DNA of 64,000 nucleotides from DATGUA01 sp035301545 (GCA_035301545.1 DATGUA010000071.1:1-64000); one strand, 5' to 3'. Shown: positions 54,386-63,738, numbered from the stretch's first letter. The notes: generated by a model from the letters alone, not told the origin. Numbers and translations: made by a program.

Positions 54386-55255
54386 CTAAAGAATAACTTG
54401 TTTATGTCTAGCTGCATGACAATTTATATTTACTGCAACTGGTAATCCTGCAATGTGTGTCGGATAATGATCTATATTTACCTTAAATGCAGTAGTCTTT
54501 CCACCAAATCCTTGAGGTCCTATGCCTAATTTATTTATATCTTCTAGTAGTTCTTTTTCTAATTCTTCATAGAAAGGATCCTCTGAGTATTCATCCATAT
54601 CTCTCATTAGAGATTTTTTAGCTAAAAAAGCTGCTTTTTCAAAAGTTCCTCCTATTCCTACTCCTACTATTGTAGGCGGACACGGATTTGGTCCTGCCAT
54701 TTCTACCGATTCTAATATAAATTCTTTAACTCCTTCTAATCCTTCAGCTGGTTTTAACATTTTTATTCTTGACATATTTTCTGAGCCAAATCCTTTTGGT
54801 GCAACAGTTATAGATAATTTATCTCCTGGTACTATATCATAATGGAAAATTCCTGGAGTGTTATCTTTAGTATTCACTCTATCTAGTGGATCTTTTACTA
54901 CAGACTTTCTTAAATACCCTTCTTCATACCCTTCTCTTATTCCCTGATTAATAGCATCTTCTAGATATCCATTTACTACATGTACATCCTGACCTATTTC
55001 AACAAAAACTACTACCATACCTGTATCTTGGCACATAGGCACTTTATTATCTCTTGCTATCTTAGCATTTTTAATTATTTTATCTATAGTTCCTGCAGCT
55101 AAATCCCAATCTTCTTCATCTCGGGACTTCTCCAGTGATTCTACAACATCATCAGGTAAGAAATAATTTGCCTCCATAACTAATCTTTTTACTTCTTTAG
55201 TTATTAAATCTGCCTCAATTTCTTTTATTGCTACACTTGTACCAGAATCACTCAT
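54386..55255 (-). CDS. Class I fumarase-type hydratase alpha subunit (probable mesaconase)
   Basis: A 289-residue 4Fe-4S hydratase subunit. Cluster cysteines are expected in VPMCQDTGMVV (about C79), GPNPCPPTIVGVGIGG (about C195) and INCHAARH near the end. Ordinary fumarase or tartrate dehydratase would look the same, but placement between methylaspartate ammonia-lyase and the citramalate lyase genes makes mesaconate the likely substrate. A 19-bp inverted repeat lies in its leader. Confidence 0.88.
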   Translation of the reverse strand: MSDSGTSVAIKEIEADLITKEVKRLVMEANYFLPDDVVESLEKSRDEEDWDLAAGTIDKIIKNAKIARDNKVPMCQDTGMVVVFVEIGQDVHVVNGYLEDAINQGIREGYEEGYLRKSVVKDPLDRVNTKDNTPGIFHYDIVPGDKLSITVAPKGFGSENMSRIKMLKPAEGLEGVKEFILESVEMAGPNPCPPTIVGVGIGGTFEKAAFLAKKSLMRDMDEYSEDPFYEELEKELLEDINKLGIGPQGFGGKTTAFKVNIDHYPTHIAGLPVAVNINCHAARHKQVIL

Positions 55256-55306
55256 TTTTCAAACCACCTTTATTTAAAATTTATAGTCTTACACAACACA
55301 TAGTAT

Positions 55307-55395
55307 GGAATTTATATTATATAGATAAGAGACGACTTGTAATAAATTATCCCCTCAATTTTTACCGGAAGAAGGTTCTATATAATATAAATTCC
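55307..55395. repeat. 19-bp perfect inverted repeat inside the operon
   Basis: GGAATTTATATTATATAGA (55307-55325) is repeated as its exact complement TCTATATAATATAAATTCC (55377-55395) around a 51-bp centre. It lies between mal and the mesaconase alpha gene. In the transcript it would form a long stem with a structured loop. It may be an intercistronic RNA element or a tiny mobile-element relic. Confidence 0.75.
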
Positions 55396-55412
55396 TTTTA
55401 CCTAATTTTATC

Positions 55413-56666
55413 TTATGCTTTTGTTTTTTCCCTACTATTAGCTAATGCTAAAACCCTATTCATTTCATTATTAATAAGCATTATACCTTCATCTACTCCC
55501 ATACCTGGTTTAGCTAATACTTGAGTAGCTCCACATGCTATTGCAATATTTGCACATATTTCTGCAGATCTACCTGTTTCATTACAAGTACCACCTAAAT
55601 AAGAATCTACTCCTACTTCATGACAATATAATATCGCTTCGATTGTATTATTAATTCCACCTAAATCTGGAGATTTAACTTGGATCATATGACCAGATTT
55701 ATTATCAGCAAAATATTTTACATCTTCTAATGTATTACACCATTCGTCTGCTACTAATTCTACTCCTATATCTTTTTCTTCTAAACTAGTTCTTAAATCT
55801 CTCATAGCTTTCATTTGACCTTCTCTTGAACCTACATCCATTGGACCTTCTATTCTAAGTTTAAATGGTTTAGCTAATTCTTCTAATTCACCTAGATACT
55901 CAGTCATCTTTTCGATATCATTATCTAACCATTCTCCTATAGTTCCATAAACATCTATATGAAATATTGGATTATAGCCTTCATCAGTTCTGAATTCAAC
56001 AACTCTATTGCTTAACCATTCTACATATTCTTTTAGTTTTTCACCTTTTAGGCCTAATTTTTCTTCAACATTATTAAACAGTCCATGTGGCATTACATCT
56101 GCTTCTTTAATAATCATTTTATCAGCATTTGTATATCTATCATCACCTGATTGAGTAAATATAGGTATTCTTTTTAAATCAATATCTGTTTTATATTCTT
56201 CTTTAATAACTTCTGACATAGTAACTTTTTTAGCTTTAGCAGATGCATCTAATAAAGCCTGAGTTAAACCATATCTAATAGCTGTATGAAGCTTCTTACC
56301 ATCTACTTCCAGCTTATCAACTTTTTCTGCTAATTCTTTAAAATTAGAAGTTTCTTCTCCTAATAATTTTTCTTTAATTTCCCCTTCAATTAATGGGATA
56401 AAATCTTCAGCTAAAAATAGTGGATCTCTTCCTCCTGCTCCTGAATATTGAACTGCTGCACAATCTCCTAGGGCTACTTGACCATCATCTAATACTATCA
56501 TTACAGAAATACTTTCACCTGGTTGTCTTATGGAGGTAAATCCTTCTGTTTTCGCCTCACCTACATAAAACATACCATCATTCTTAGCTCCTTCTTTTAT
56601 TGCCTTTTGATCATCAAAATAAAAACCTGTTTTACCTTCTGCACAAATAATATCAACTATTTTCAT
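55413..56666 (-). CDS. mal: Methylaspartate ammonia-lyase
   Basis: A protein of about 417 residues of the enolase superfamily, removing ammonia from (2S,3S)-3-methylaspartate to give mesaconate. Expected active-site residues are visible: His in DVMPHGLFNN, metal ligands Asp in FHIDVYGTIG, Glu in RIEGPMDVGSREGQ and Asp in ELVADEWCN, and the catalytic Lys in MIQVKSPDLGG. Start: ATG at 56666, 7 bp after GGAGGGG; the upstream in-frame ATG at 56690 is inside glmE. Length matches the Clostridium tetanomorphum enzyme (413). Confidence 0.96.
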   Translation of the reverse strand: MKIVDIICAEGKTGFYFDDQKAIKEGAKNDGMFYVGEAKTEGFTSIRQPGESISVMIVLDDGQVALGDCAAVQYSGAGGRDPLFLAEDFIPLIEGEIKEKLLGEETSNFKELAEKVDKLEVDGKKLHTAIRYGLTQALLDASAKAKKVTMSEVIKEEYKTDIDLKRIPIFTQSGDDRYTNADKMIIKEADVMPHGLFNNVEEKLGLKGEKLKEYVEWLSNRVVEFRTDEGYNPIFHIDVYGTIGEWLDNDIEKMTEYLGELEELAKPFKLRIEGPMDVGSREGQMKAMRDLRTSLEEKDIGVELVADEWCNTLEDVKYFADNKSGHMIQVKSPDLGGINNTIEAILYCHEVGVDSYLGGTCNETGRSAEICANIAIACGATQVLAKPGMGVDEGIMLINNEMNRVLALANSREKTKA

Positions 56667-56667
56667 C

Positions 56668-58125
56668 TTATTTCCCCTCCGGTCTTCCAATTAATTGTCC
56701 TTTACCTACAGCGAATATATCATCTACTGACATTTGAAAGTCTATATCTCTTCCTTCAAATTTAGCTCTTTCATTTAACATACTATTATTAAAATCTACT
56801 AAATCTTTAGTAAATGGTATATTTCCAATCATTAAATATCTTACAGCACCATTATTATCTCTAGCCGGCATCATTTTACCAATATTATAATTTGATGGTG
56901 CAAATGGAATATCTATAATTCCTTGCTCCATAGCTTTTACTGTACCTACTGTTAAATCTCCACTTCCTACTTCTAAGGTTTTTTCTAATATACATTTTGT
57001 TTCAGCTTTTATAATACTAATTTCTTGTTCTAACTCTTTACTCATAGTCATTCTCTGACCAGCTAATAAGTTTAAAGTCATTTTTGTTGCTTTAATTCCT
57101 GATGCATTAGCTTCTTTTGTTGGTATACCTATAGCTTCATGAGGAGTTTTTACTATTACTTTAGTTGCTCCTGCTAAAGCTGCTGCTGTTGAACCTAAGG
57201 ATATAACTCCAAAAGCTTTTGCTTCATCTTCTGGGAATCCACCCATCCATTGATGAAATACGGTAGTTACTACACAATCTTTGTATCCAAATCTTTCTAA
57301 GTACTCTTCAGTTTGTTCTTCTAAAGCCCTAACTGCTGCTACGTCTTGAATTAAATTACCACATTGTCCATATCCTACTGTAATACTTTTAACTCCTTGT
57401 TCAGCTGCTAATAATGCTTCTATAATTCCTACTGCATTAGATATAGATGGGGGTACTAAAGTTCCAGTCAAAGGTCCAAAAGGTTCTCTATTTATACTTA
57501 TCCCTTGTTCTTCATAAAATCCAACTAATCTATCACAGTATTGCCAATCTTTAATAGATTTTTCTACTGAAACTGCTTTTGCATATGGAATATTATAACT
57601 TATACCTCCACCTTCATTTGATGTCCATCCTGAAGCATGGATTATTTCTGCTAATAATCTTGAATCTGGAGTACCATGTCTAGCTTGTAATGGTAAATTT
57701 ACATTTTCAAATACCTTTCTACCACCTTCAACACCATGATTTACTCCTGGGAATCCATTTAATAAAGATCTTCTAGCTTTTATTGATTCCTCAATACCTG
57801 TTTCACATTCATCATATCTATTTTGTCTAGTATATGAATCTATAGTTGAAGGTAAGAAATCTGCTCCTCCTTCTTTGTCAAGATAATTTAATAATTCAAT
57901 ATGTTCATCAATTAATGCAACTCCTGCTCTAGGTTGGGCTAATGTAACTCCTTCTTCTTTAGCCTTTTCTAATTTGGCTGCAAAACTTTTTTCTGCTGGT
58001 ACATCTTTTAAGTAGTCTACTGCCTCTTGTAAGTCCACATCCTTACCTGTTGGCCATTGATTAAGTACTTCTTCTCTTTCTTTAAAAAACTGATCGTTAC
58101 TAAGCTTTTTATTTTTCAACTCCAT
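56668..58125 (-). CDS. glmE: Glutamate mutase epsilon (catalytic) subunit
   Basis: A protein of about 485 residues, the TIM-barrel subunit of B12-dependent glutamate mutase (L-glutamate to (2S,3S)-3-methylaspartate). Seen: QARHGTPDSRLLAEI, EGGGISYNIPYAK, VTTVFHQWMGGFPEDEAKAFGVI and KTPHEAIGIPTKEANA. Start: GGAGGT precedes ATG 58125 by 7 bp; the GTG at 58140 overlaps that site. It overlaps glmL by about 17 bp, and mal begins at its stop. Confidence 0.95.
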   Translation of the reverse strand: MELKNKKLSNDQFFKEREEVLNQWPTGKDVDLQEAVDYLKDVPAEKSFAAKLEKAKEEGVTLAQPRAGVALIDEHIELLNYLDKEGGADFLPSTIDSYTRQNRYDECETGIEESIKARRSLLNGFPGVNHGVEGGRKVFENVNLPLQARHGTPDSRLLAEIIHASGWTSNEGGGISYNIPYAKAVSVEKSIKDWQYCDRLVGFYEEQGISINREPFGPLTGTLVPPSISNAVGIIEALLAAEQGVKSITVGYGQCGNLIQDVAAVRALEEQTEEYLERFGYKDCVVTTVFHQWMGGFPEDEAKAFGVISLGSTAAALAGATKVIVKTPHEAIGIPTKEANASGIKATKMTLNLLAGQRMTMSKELEQEISIIKAETKCILEKTLEVGSGDLTVGTVKAMEQGIIDIPFAPSNYNIGKMMPARDNNGAVRYLMIGNIPFTKDLVDFNNSMLNERAKFEGRDIDFQMSVDDIFAVGKGQLIGRPEGK

Positions 58126-59521
58126 CAGTACTACCTCCACTATTTACTATATATTTTTTTAGCATTCTTACTGCCATATTATTATCTATCATAGAGAGCA
58201 AGCCCATTGCTGATAAAATATAATCTTTGTCTATTAAAAACTGTGGATCCTTTGGTTTTAATGAATTAGGATCATCTACTGTTAATAAAGAAGCTTTTAA
58301 TATTTCAAAAGGATTTTTACTATTTACTATAATTCCACCTGTACCTATTAGATAAGGTAATTCGATTAAGTCTTTTCCCGTTTGAGAATACATAGCTCCT
58401 AAAGGAGAATATATAGATTCTATTTTTCCTGCATGTCTTTTCATTGAAATATCTAAGCATACTTTAGCCATCGCTTCATCAAAAACTATATCTTTATCCT
58501 CTTTAGAAATAAATGATGTATTATTATATCTATATTCAAATTCTTCCTCTAAGTCATATTCATCTATATCTAAATATTTCTTCATTAGCCTATTACCTGC
58601 TGCCTCTGATACAGCTATAGCTGAGTACCTCATACCTAGATCTCCTTCTACAGTTCTTTTTGCTATAGGTTCTTCTAGTCCTCTTAATATAACAGAAGGT
58701 CTACTAGGCTCTCCCTCACCTATAGAATGTATATCTGTAGTTGCTCCGCCTATATCTGTTACTACTAAATCACCAATTCCTTCTTCATCTTTTGTTCCTT
58801 TAGATAATACCTCTGCAGCCTTTAAAACAGAAGCTGGTGTAGGCATTAATATTTCAGAAATTGATTCTTGAACATGTTCCATTCCTTTTGCATTTGTAAT
58901 TTGTTTCATAAATATATTTCTTATAGTTTCTCTTGCAGGTTCAACATTAATATCATTTAAATTAGGCATGACATTCTCAGTAATATAATATTCAATATCA
59001 TCACCAAATAATGATATTATTTCATCATTACAGGATTTATTTCCTGCAACTACTATTGGTACATCTATCTTATATTTTGCAATCATATTAGCATTATGAT
59101 TTATACATTCAATATTACCACCATCAGTTCCTCCTGCTAGAAGTATCATATCTGCTTCAGAATTTTTTATTTCTTCTAATTCACTATTAATCAGATTATG
59201 ACTATAAGTTTTAATAACTCTAGCTCCTGCTCCTAAAGCTGCCCTTTCTGCTGCTTCAGATGTTAATTCTGGAACTAAACCAATAGCAATTATTTTTAAT
59301 CCACCTGCTGCTGATGAACATGCAAGTTTTTTAACTATATTAATCTCTTTTTTTTCAACTTTTTCAAAAGCTTTATCTAAAGCTTTGTTATGTCCGATAG
59401 TGACATCAGTTTCTACTGTTGTATATGCTTTTCCTGTGGCAATTATTTCCTCTTTTTCTATATCAATTAAGGTTACTTTAGTATATGTACTGCCAAAGTC
59501 ACTAAAAAGATAACAATCCAT
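58109..59521 (-). CDS. glmL: Glutamate mutase accessory protein GlmL (MutL)
   Basis: A 470-residue ASKHA-fold ATPase. Nucleotide motifs FSDFGSTYTKVTLID (7-21) and VVTDIGGATTDIHSI (about 247-261), plus LAGGTDGGN near 129. GlmL/MutL is thought to reactivate the mutase by exchanging damaged cobalamin. It sits between glmS and glmE, the standard order in glutamate-fermenting clostridia. Confidence 0.94.
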   Translation of the reverse strand: MDCYLFSDFGSTYTKVTLIDIEKEEIIATGKAYTTVETDVTIGHNKALDKAFEKVEKKEINIVKKLACSSAAGGLKIIAIGLVPELTSEAAERAALGAGARVIKTYSHNLINSELEEIKNSEADMILLAGGTDGGNIECINHNANMIAKYKIDVPIVVAGNKSCNDEIISLFGDDIEYYITENVMPNLNDINVEPARETIRNIFMKQITNAKGMEHVQESISEILMPTPASVLKAAEVLSKGTKDEEGIGDLVVTDIGGATTDIHSIGEGEPSRPSVILRGLEEPIAKRTVEGDLGMRYSAIAVSEAAGNRLMKKYLDIDEYDLEEEFEYRYNNTSFISKEDKDIVFDEAMAKVCLDISMKRHAGKIESIYSPLGAMYSQTGKDLIELPYLIGTGGIIVNSKNPFEILKASLLTVDDPNSLKPKDPQFLIDKDYILSAMGLLSMIDNNMAVRMLKKYIVNSGGSTDGVEK

Positions 59522-59532
59522 TATATCCTCCC

Positions 59533-59943
59533 CTAATTATATAAATCTTCCTGTAAATCACTAATAGACGTTTCTACAGAAGTTCCTGGTGGATATACCC
59601 TATCAAATCCCATTTCCTTAAATCTTCCATAAACATCTTCCCATTTTTGTTTTCCAACTACTATATTTCCACCTACATATAAAAGTACATCTTCTAATCC
59701 TGCTTCATTACATTTTTCTTTCATTCCTCTACAATCAATTTCACCATGACCATATAATGATGAAACTAAGATTGCATCAGCATCAGTTTCGATTGCTGCA
59801 TTTATAAAATCCTCTTGTGGTGAAAGTACACCAATATTTACTACATTAAAGCCTGCATTAGATAATGAATGATCCAATATTTTGTTTCCAACTGCATGAC
59901 AATCTGAACCAATTACTCCTAGTACAATCGTTTTCTTATCCAC
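59533..59943 (-). CDS. glmS: Glutamate mutase sigma (cobalamin-binding) subunit
   Basis: A 136-residue Rossmann-like B12 domain. The base-off/His-on motif DxHxxG is D14-C-H16-A-V-G19, with H16 as cobalt ligand. SSLYGHGEID and YVGGNIVVGKQ complete the cofactor pocket. First gene of the operon, GTG start 6 bp after AAGGAGG. Length agrees with the 137-residue clostridial protein. Confidence 0.96.
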   Translation of the reverse strand: MDKKTIVLGVIGSDCHAVGNKILDHSLSNAGFNVVNIGVLSPQEDFINAAIETDADAILVSSLYGHGEIDCRGMKEKCNEAGLEDVLLYVGGNIVVGKQKWEDVYGRFKEMGFDRVYPPGTSVETSISDLQEDLYN

Positions 59944-59994
59944 TTAATTGACCTCCTTAATATTTTGGTTTTGTCTATATCTATCTTCACCATA

Positions 59995-60022
59995 ATAATA
60001 ACATATTCTGTTCTAAATACAA
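59995..60022 (-). promoter_or_regulatory. Candidate promoter of the glutamate mutase operon
   Basis: TTGTAT (60017-60022), a 16-bp spacer and TATTAT (59995-60000) on the minus strand, about 50 bp before glmS. No cobalamin-riboswitch B12 box is seen in the leader. Confidence 0.5.
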
Positions 60023-60068
60023 GTATATTTTTATCAGGGAATACCCTTTCCTTCTGCATTTTTCAAGG

Positions 60069-60108
60069 AATATGAAAGTAGCTAATGTCCCTCTTTCATA
60101 TTTTTTAT
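60069..60108 (+). terminator. Hairpin with T tract on the plus strand
   Basis: Arms AATATGAAAG / CTTTCATATT are followed by TTTTATTTTTTT on the plus strand. No plus-strand gene precedes it, so it would end an unannotated short transcript, or the T tract is chance. Confidence 0.5.
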
Positions 60109-60131
60109 TTTTTTCACACTAATTTAAGTTT

Positions 60132-60183
60132 AACATATAAAAATTGCAAGTTTCTACTAAGAAACTTGCAATTTTTATATGTT
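60132..60183. terminator. Long terminator hairpin after lplA
   Basis: Two 24-bp arms (AACATATAAAAATTGCAAG...) around a 4-base loop, 10 bp after the lplA stop. The clean T tract lies on the plus-strand side; on the minus strand the T run is inside the stem. Confidence 0.8.
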
Positions 60184-60192
60184 TTTTATTTT

Positions 60193-61185
60193 TTAATCAA
60201 ATAATAATTCTATAAATTCCTCAAGCTCTATATCTCCAAAATATTCTTTTAGATTTTTTTCTTTTAGAATAGTTCTTATATGATCTTTTTCGTACCTTTC
60301 TCCTTTTAACTTATCTTCTAAGTTTTGAATATCTTCTACTCCAAAAAAATCCCCAAATATTTTACATCCATCTATTACTCCATTTTTTATATCTAGTCTA
60401 ACATCTATTGAACCAAATGGAAATCTTTTATAATTAGAAAAATTAGAATCTGGGGAATATCCATAATTCCACTCCCAAGTACCGTATCTTTCATTATAGA
60501 TTTTATCTATTCCTTTTAATTCCTCTTCCGATAATATATATTCTTCTGGTTCTTCCTTTTTCATTTCAAACATGGTCCTTAAAAGTGTATCTTTAAACTC
60601 TTCCATACCTATGCGATCATCCATATATGGCTTTATATTTGTTACTCTACTTCTAACAGATTTAACTCCTTTAGATTTATATTTATCTTCTCTTACATTT
60701 AACGATTCTGTTAATGCATCTAAATCTACATCAAATAGCATAGCACCATGATTTAAAACTCTATTCCTTTTAACAGACTGAGCAATTCCTGCAAATTTTT
60801 TTCCATCAATTACAAGATCATTTCTTCCTGAGAACTCAGATTCTACTCCTAATTTTTCTAAAGCTTTCATGATAGGAATATTATATTTCTTTAGATCAAT
60901 TATTCTTTCTCCTTGAGAAGTAGTTATAATTGAATAATTCAAATTACCTAAATCATGATATACTGCTCCACCACCTGTAGGTCTTCTTACTACTTGTATA
61001 TTATTTTCTTCTACATATTTATTATTAATTTCTTCTCTAGCATTTTGATTTTTACCTATTATAATAGAAGGACCATTAATCCATAATATTAAATAATCTT
61101 CATCTTTAGGTAAATTTGTAAAACAGTATTCTTCAAAAGCTAGATTATACTCAGCATCATTTGAATTATTTACTATATATTTCAT
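60193..61185 (-). CDS. lplA: Lipoate-protein ligase A
   Basis: A 330-residue BPL/LplA fold enzyme that attaches free lipoate to lipoyl domains through lipoyl-AMP. Seen: LILWINGPSIIIGKNQNAREEIN, VRRPTGGGAVYHDLGNLNYSII with the conserved RRxTGGGAV(Y/F)HDxGNL motif (about 66-80), DLVIDGKKFAGIAQ with the adenylate-binding Lys, and a C-terminal accessory domain (about 245-330). Single gene; lipoylated partners are not in the window. Confidence 0.94.
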   Translation of the reverse strand: MKYIVNNSNDAEYNLAFEEYCFTNLPKDEDYLILWINGPSIIIGKNQNAREEINNKYVEENNIQVVRRPTGGGAVYHDLGNLNYSIITTSQGERIIDLKKYNIPIMKALEKLGVESEFSGRNDLVIDGKKFAGIAQSVKRNRVLNHGAMLFDVDLDALTESLNVREDKYKSKGVKSVRSRVTNIKPYMDDRIGMEEFKDTLLRTMFEMKKEEPEEYILSEEELKGIDKIYNERYGTWEWNYGYSPDSNFSNYKRFPFGSIDVRLDIKNGVIDGCKIFGDFFGVEDIQNLEDKLKGERYEKDHIRTILKEKNLKEYFGDIELEEFIELLFD

Positions 61186-61215
61186 TTTTTATCCCCCATT
61201 GTTTATTATTTTATA

Positions 61216-61989
61216 TTACCAGCTTCCACCAGCTCCTCCTCCACCGGAACGACCACCTCCTCCACTAGATCCACCTGATCCACCACCAAATCCTCCTCCG
61301 CCTCTAGGGCCACCTCTACCTAATCCTCTGAAGAGACTAAAGGTTAACCATCCTCCAAAAAACTTAAAATCTATAAATATAAATATACCCAAAAATATTA
61401 TTACTAATAAAGGAGATATTCTCCTATCTTCTTCATCTTCTACATTCTCTGATGATATACCTTCTCTAGTATCTAAACTAATATCATATTCTTTCTCTAC
61501 ATAATCTAAAATATCTTCAAAGCCCTGTATAATACCAGCATTATAATCACCATCAGAAAAATTTGGAATTATTGAATTATTAATAATTCTTTTTATTCGC
61601 CCGGCAGGTAAAGCTCCCTCTAGTCCATAACCTGTCTCTATCCATAATTCATTATCTTCTAAAGAAATCAGGATTAATAATCCATTATCTTCTTCCTTGC
61701 TACCTATTTCCCATTTTTCATATAGAGAAGTAGCATATCTATTTATATCCATTGAATCTAGAGAATTTATAGTAGCTACTACTATTTGGGCTCCTGTCTT
61801 TTCGTATAATTCCTTATTTACTTCAATTATATAATTTTCCGCCTCATTATCTATTATATTACCTTCATCATAAACATAAAATTCATAGCTACTTTCAGGT
61901 AGGGAATCGACTCCATCAACTTTAAAACCAAAAGGAATTAAGAGTAAGATCAATATAATTATACTTGTTCTTTTAATATTGTTCTTCAT
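61216..61989 (-). CDS. TPM domain (YgcG-type) membrane protein
   Basis: A protein of about 257 residues. N-terminal signal segment, TPM/YgcG domain at about 30-165 (FYVYDEGNIIDNEAENYI, WIETGYGLEGALPAGRIKRII), a membrane helix near 195-215, and a Gly/Ser/Arg-rich tail. Start ATG 61989 has AGAGGTG 6 bp upstream; the GTG at 61998 is inside that site. TPM proteins are often paired with LemA, as here (4-13 bp gap), in envelope stress or membrane-protein quality control; the function is not settled. Confidence 0.9.
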   Translation of the reverse strand: MKNNIKRTSIIILILLLIPFGFKVDGVDSLPESSYEFYVYDEGNIIDNEAENYIIEVNKELYEKTGAQIVVATINSLDSMDINRYATSLYEKWEIGSKEEDNGLLILISLEDNELWIETGYGLEGALPAGRIKRIINNSIIPNFSDGDYNAGIIQGFEDILDYVEKEYDISLDTREGISSENVEDEEDRRISPLLVIIFLGIFIFIDFKFFGGWLTFSLFRGLGRGGPRGGGGFGGGSGGSSGGGGRSGGGGAGGSW

Positions 61990-62001
61990 TATAAACACCT
62001 C

Positions 62002-62556
62002 TTAAAAATCAACTTCTGGAACCTCTGCATCTTCTTCATTTATTTCAAAATATTCTTTTCTATCAAAATTAAATATACCTGCTATCATATTAGTTGGGAA
62101 TCTTCTAATCTTTCCATTATATGACTCTACTGATTCATTATATCTCATTCTTTCAGTAGATATCTTATTTTCAGTACTTGCTAATTCAGCTTGTAATTCT
62201 GAGAAGTTTTCATTAGCCTTAAGTTCTGGATAATTTTCAACTATTACATTTAAATTACCAAGTGCTTGACTTAATTCTGCATCTGCTTCTGCATATTCTT
62301 CTGGAGTATCAGCTGATTGGATACCACTTCTAGCTTCAGTGATTTGAGTCAATACCTTTTCTTCATGACTTGCATATCCTTTTACAGTTTCTAGTAAATT
62401 AGGTATTAAATCAGCCCTACGTTTCAATTGGTTTTCTACCTGTGCCCATGATCCATCTACACTTTCTTCCATAGATACTAAACCATTATAACTGCTTCCA
62501 AGTATGATTGCTATTATTACTACTATTACTATAGGTATTAATGCCTTCCTCATCAT
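62002..62556 (-). CDS. lemA: LemA family protein
   Basis: A 184-residue protein with one N-terminal membrane helix and a long helical domain. Family motifs: YNGLVSMEESVDGSWAQVENQLKRRADLIPNLLETVKGYA (residues about 24-63, one of the most conserved parts of LemA), RMRYNESVESYNGKIRRFPTNMIA and a C-terminal F.REYFE. Paired with the TPM protein. Two adjacent ATGs follow GGAGG; either could be the start. Confidence 0.95.
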   Translation of the reverse strand: MMRKALIPIVIVVIIAIILGSSYNGLVSMEESVDGSWAQVENQLKRRADLIPNLLETVKGYASHEEKVLTQITEARSGIQSADTPEEYAEADAELSQALGNLNVIVENYPELKANENFSELQAELASTENKISTERMRYNESVESYNGKIRRFPTNMIAGIFNFDRKEYFEINEEDAEVPEVDF

Positions 62557-62567
62557 TCTCCTCCTTA

Positions 62568-63734
62568 TTATTCAATATCATATACTTTTATATTATCAAT
62601 TGCGTCTTTAACTAATCCATCTATATCTAAAGCTTTCTCAGATTCTTCAATATCTTTTAATTTAGGTTTTATAACTGGATGTTTTGGTAAAAATATTGTA
62701 CAAGAGTCTTTATGAGGTATTATAGATGTTTCATAGGTTTCTATATCTCTTGAAATATCTATAATATCCACTTTATCCATTCCAATTAAAGGTCTTAATA
62801 TAGGTAAATTTGTAATATTATTAATAACCGATATTCCTTCAATAGTCTGACTTGCTACTTGCCCTAAACTTTCACCAGTTATTAAGGCATTATAATTATT
62901 AGATTTAGCAATTTCTTCTGCTATTCGCATCATAAATCTGCGAGATAATATAGTCATTTCTTTTTCTGGACAATATTCATTAATTGCCTTTTGTATATTT
63001 AACACATTTACACTGTGAAGTTTCATCTTTCCTGTGTATCTAGACATAATCTTTGCTAGATTTTTTACTTTTTCCTCTGCTCTTTCTGAAGTAAAGGGAT
63101 ATGAATGATAATGGACTGCATTTATTTGTACCCCTCTCTTAGCCATTATAAATCCAGCTACTGGACTATCTATTCCTCCTGATAATAATAATAATCCTTT
63201 TCCATTAGTACCTACTGGCATCCCTCCATAGGCTTTTATCTTTTCTGTATAAATATATACTCTTTCTTTTATATCTATATATACATATAAATCTGGATCA
63301 TGTACATCTACTTTTAAATTATTAAATCCTTTTAATACTTTTGCTCCTATAATTCTAGATACTTCAGGAGATTTTATTGAGAATTTTTTATCTGATCTAT
63401 TTGTTTCTATTTTAAATGTTTCTATCTTATTTTTGTCTAATCTTTCTTTGGTAGCTAATAAAGCAGCCTTTTCTATATCTTCCATATCTTTTTCTACTCT
63501 TATACATGGACTTATATATACTAGGCCAAATACTTTTTTTAATCTATTTATTATTGTAGGAAAATATTTTTCATCAGCCTCAATATATATTTTTCCTTGG
63601 TCCTTATAGATTTCTTCATATCCTATATCTTTAATTACTCTAATCATTTGTCCAATTAATTGTGTTTCAAAATAGCTTCTATTCTGTCCTTTTAATGCTA
63701 TTTCTCCTACACTTACACTTAGTACCTTTTTCAA
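62568..63734 (-). CDS. thiI: tRNA 4-thiouridine synthase ThiI
   Basis: A 388-residue enzyme making 4-thiouridine in tRNA and supplying sulfur for thiamine thiazole. N-terminal ferredoxin-like and THUMP domains (about 1-165), then the PP-loop LLLSGGIDSPVAGFIMAKRG (about 182-201). No rhodanese domain, as in most Firmicutes. Start is TTG, with GAGGTGA upstream. It follows a cysteine desulfurase gene, its likely sulfur donor, with 4 bp between them. Confidence 0.95.
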   Translation of the reverse strand: MKKVLSVSVGEIALKGQNRSYFETQLIGQMIRVIKDIGYEEIYKDQGKIYIEADEKYFPTIINRLKKVFGLVYISPCIRVEKDMEDIEKAALLATKERLDKNKIETFKIETNRSDKKFSIKSPEVSRIIGAKVLKGFNNLKVDVHDPDLYVYIDIKERVYIYTEKIKAYGGMPVGTNGKGLLLLSGGIDSPVAGFIMAKRGVQINAVHYHSYPFTSERAEEKVKNLAKIMSRYTGKMKLHSVNVLNIQKAINEYCPEKEMTILSRRFMMRIAEEIAKSNNYNALITGESLGQVASQTIEGISVINNITNLPILRPLIGMDKVDIIDISRDIETYETSIIPHKDSCTIFLPKHPVIKPKLKDIEESEKALDIDGLVKDAIDNIKVYDIE

Positions 63735-63738
63735 AATA

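Noticed and set aside
59944..60192. Cobalamin riboswitch expected before the B12-dependent glutamate mutase operon
   Set aside because: I looked for the B12 box and the large multi-stem fold in the leader and found neither; the leader to the candidate promoter is only about 45 nt.
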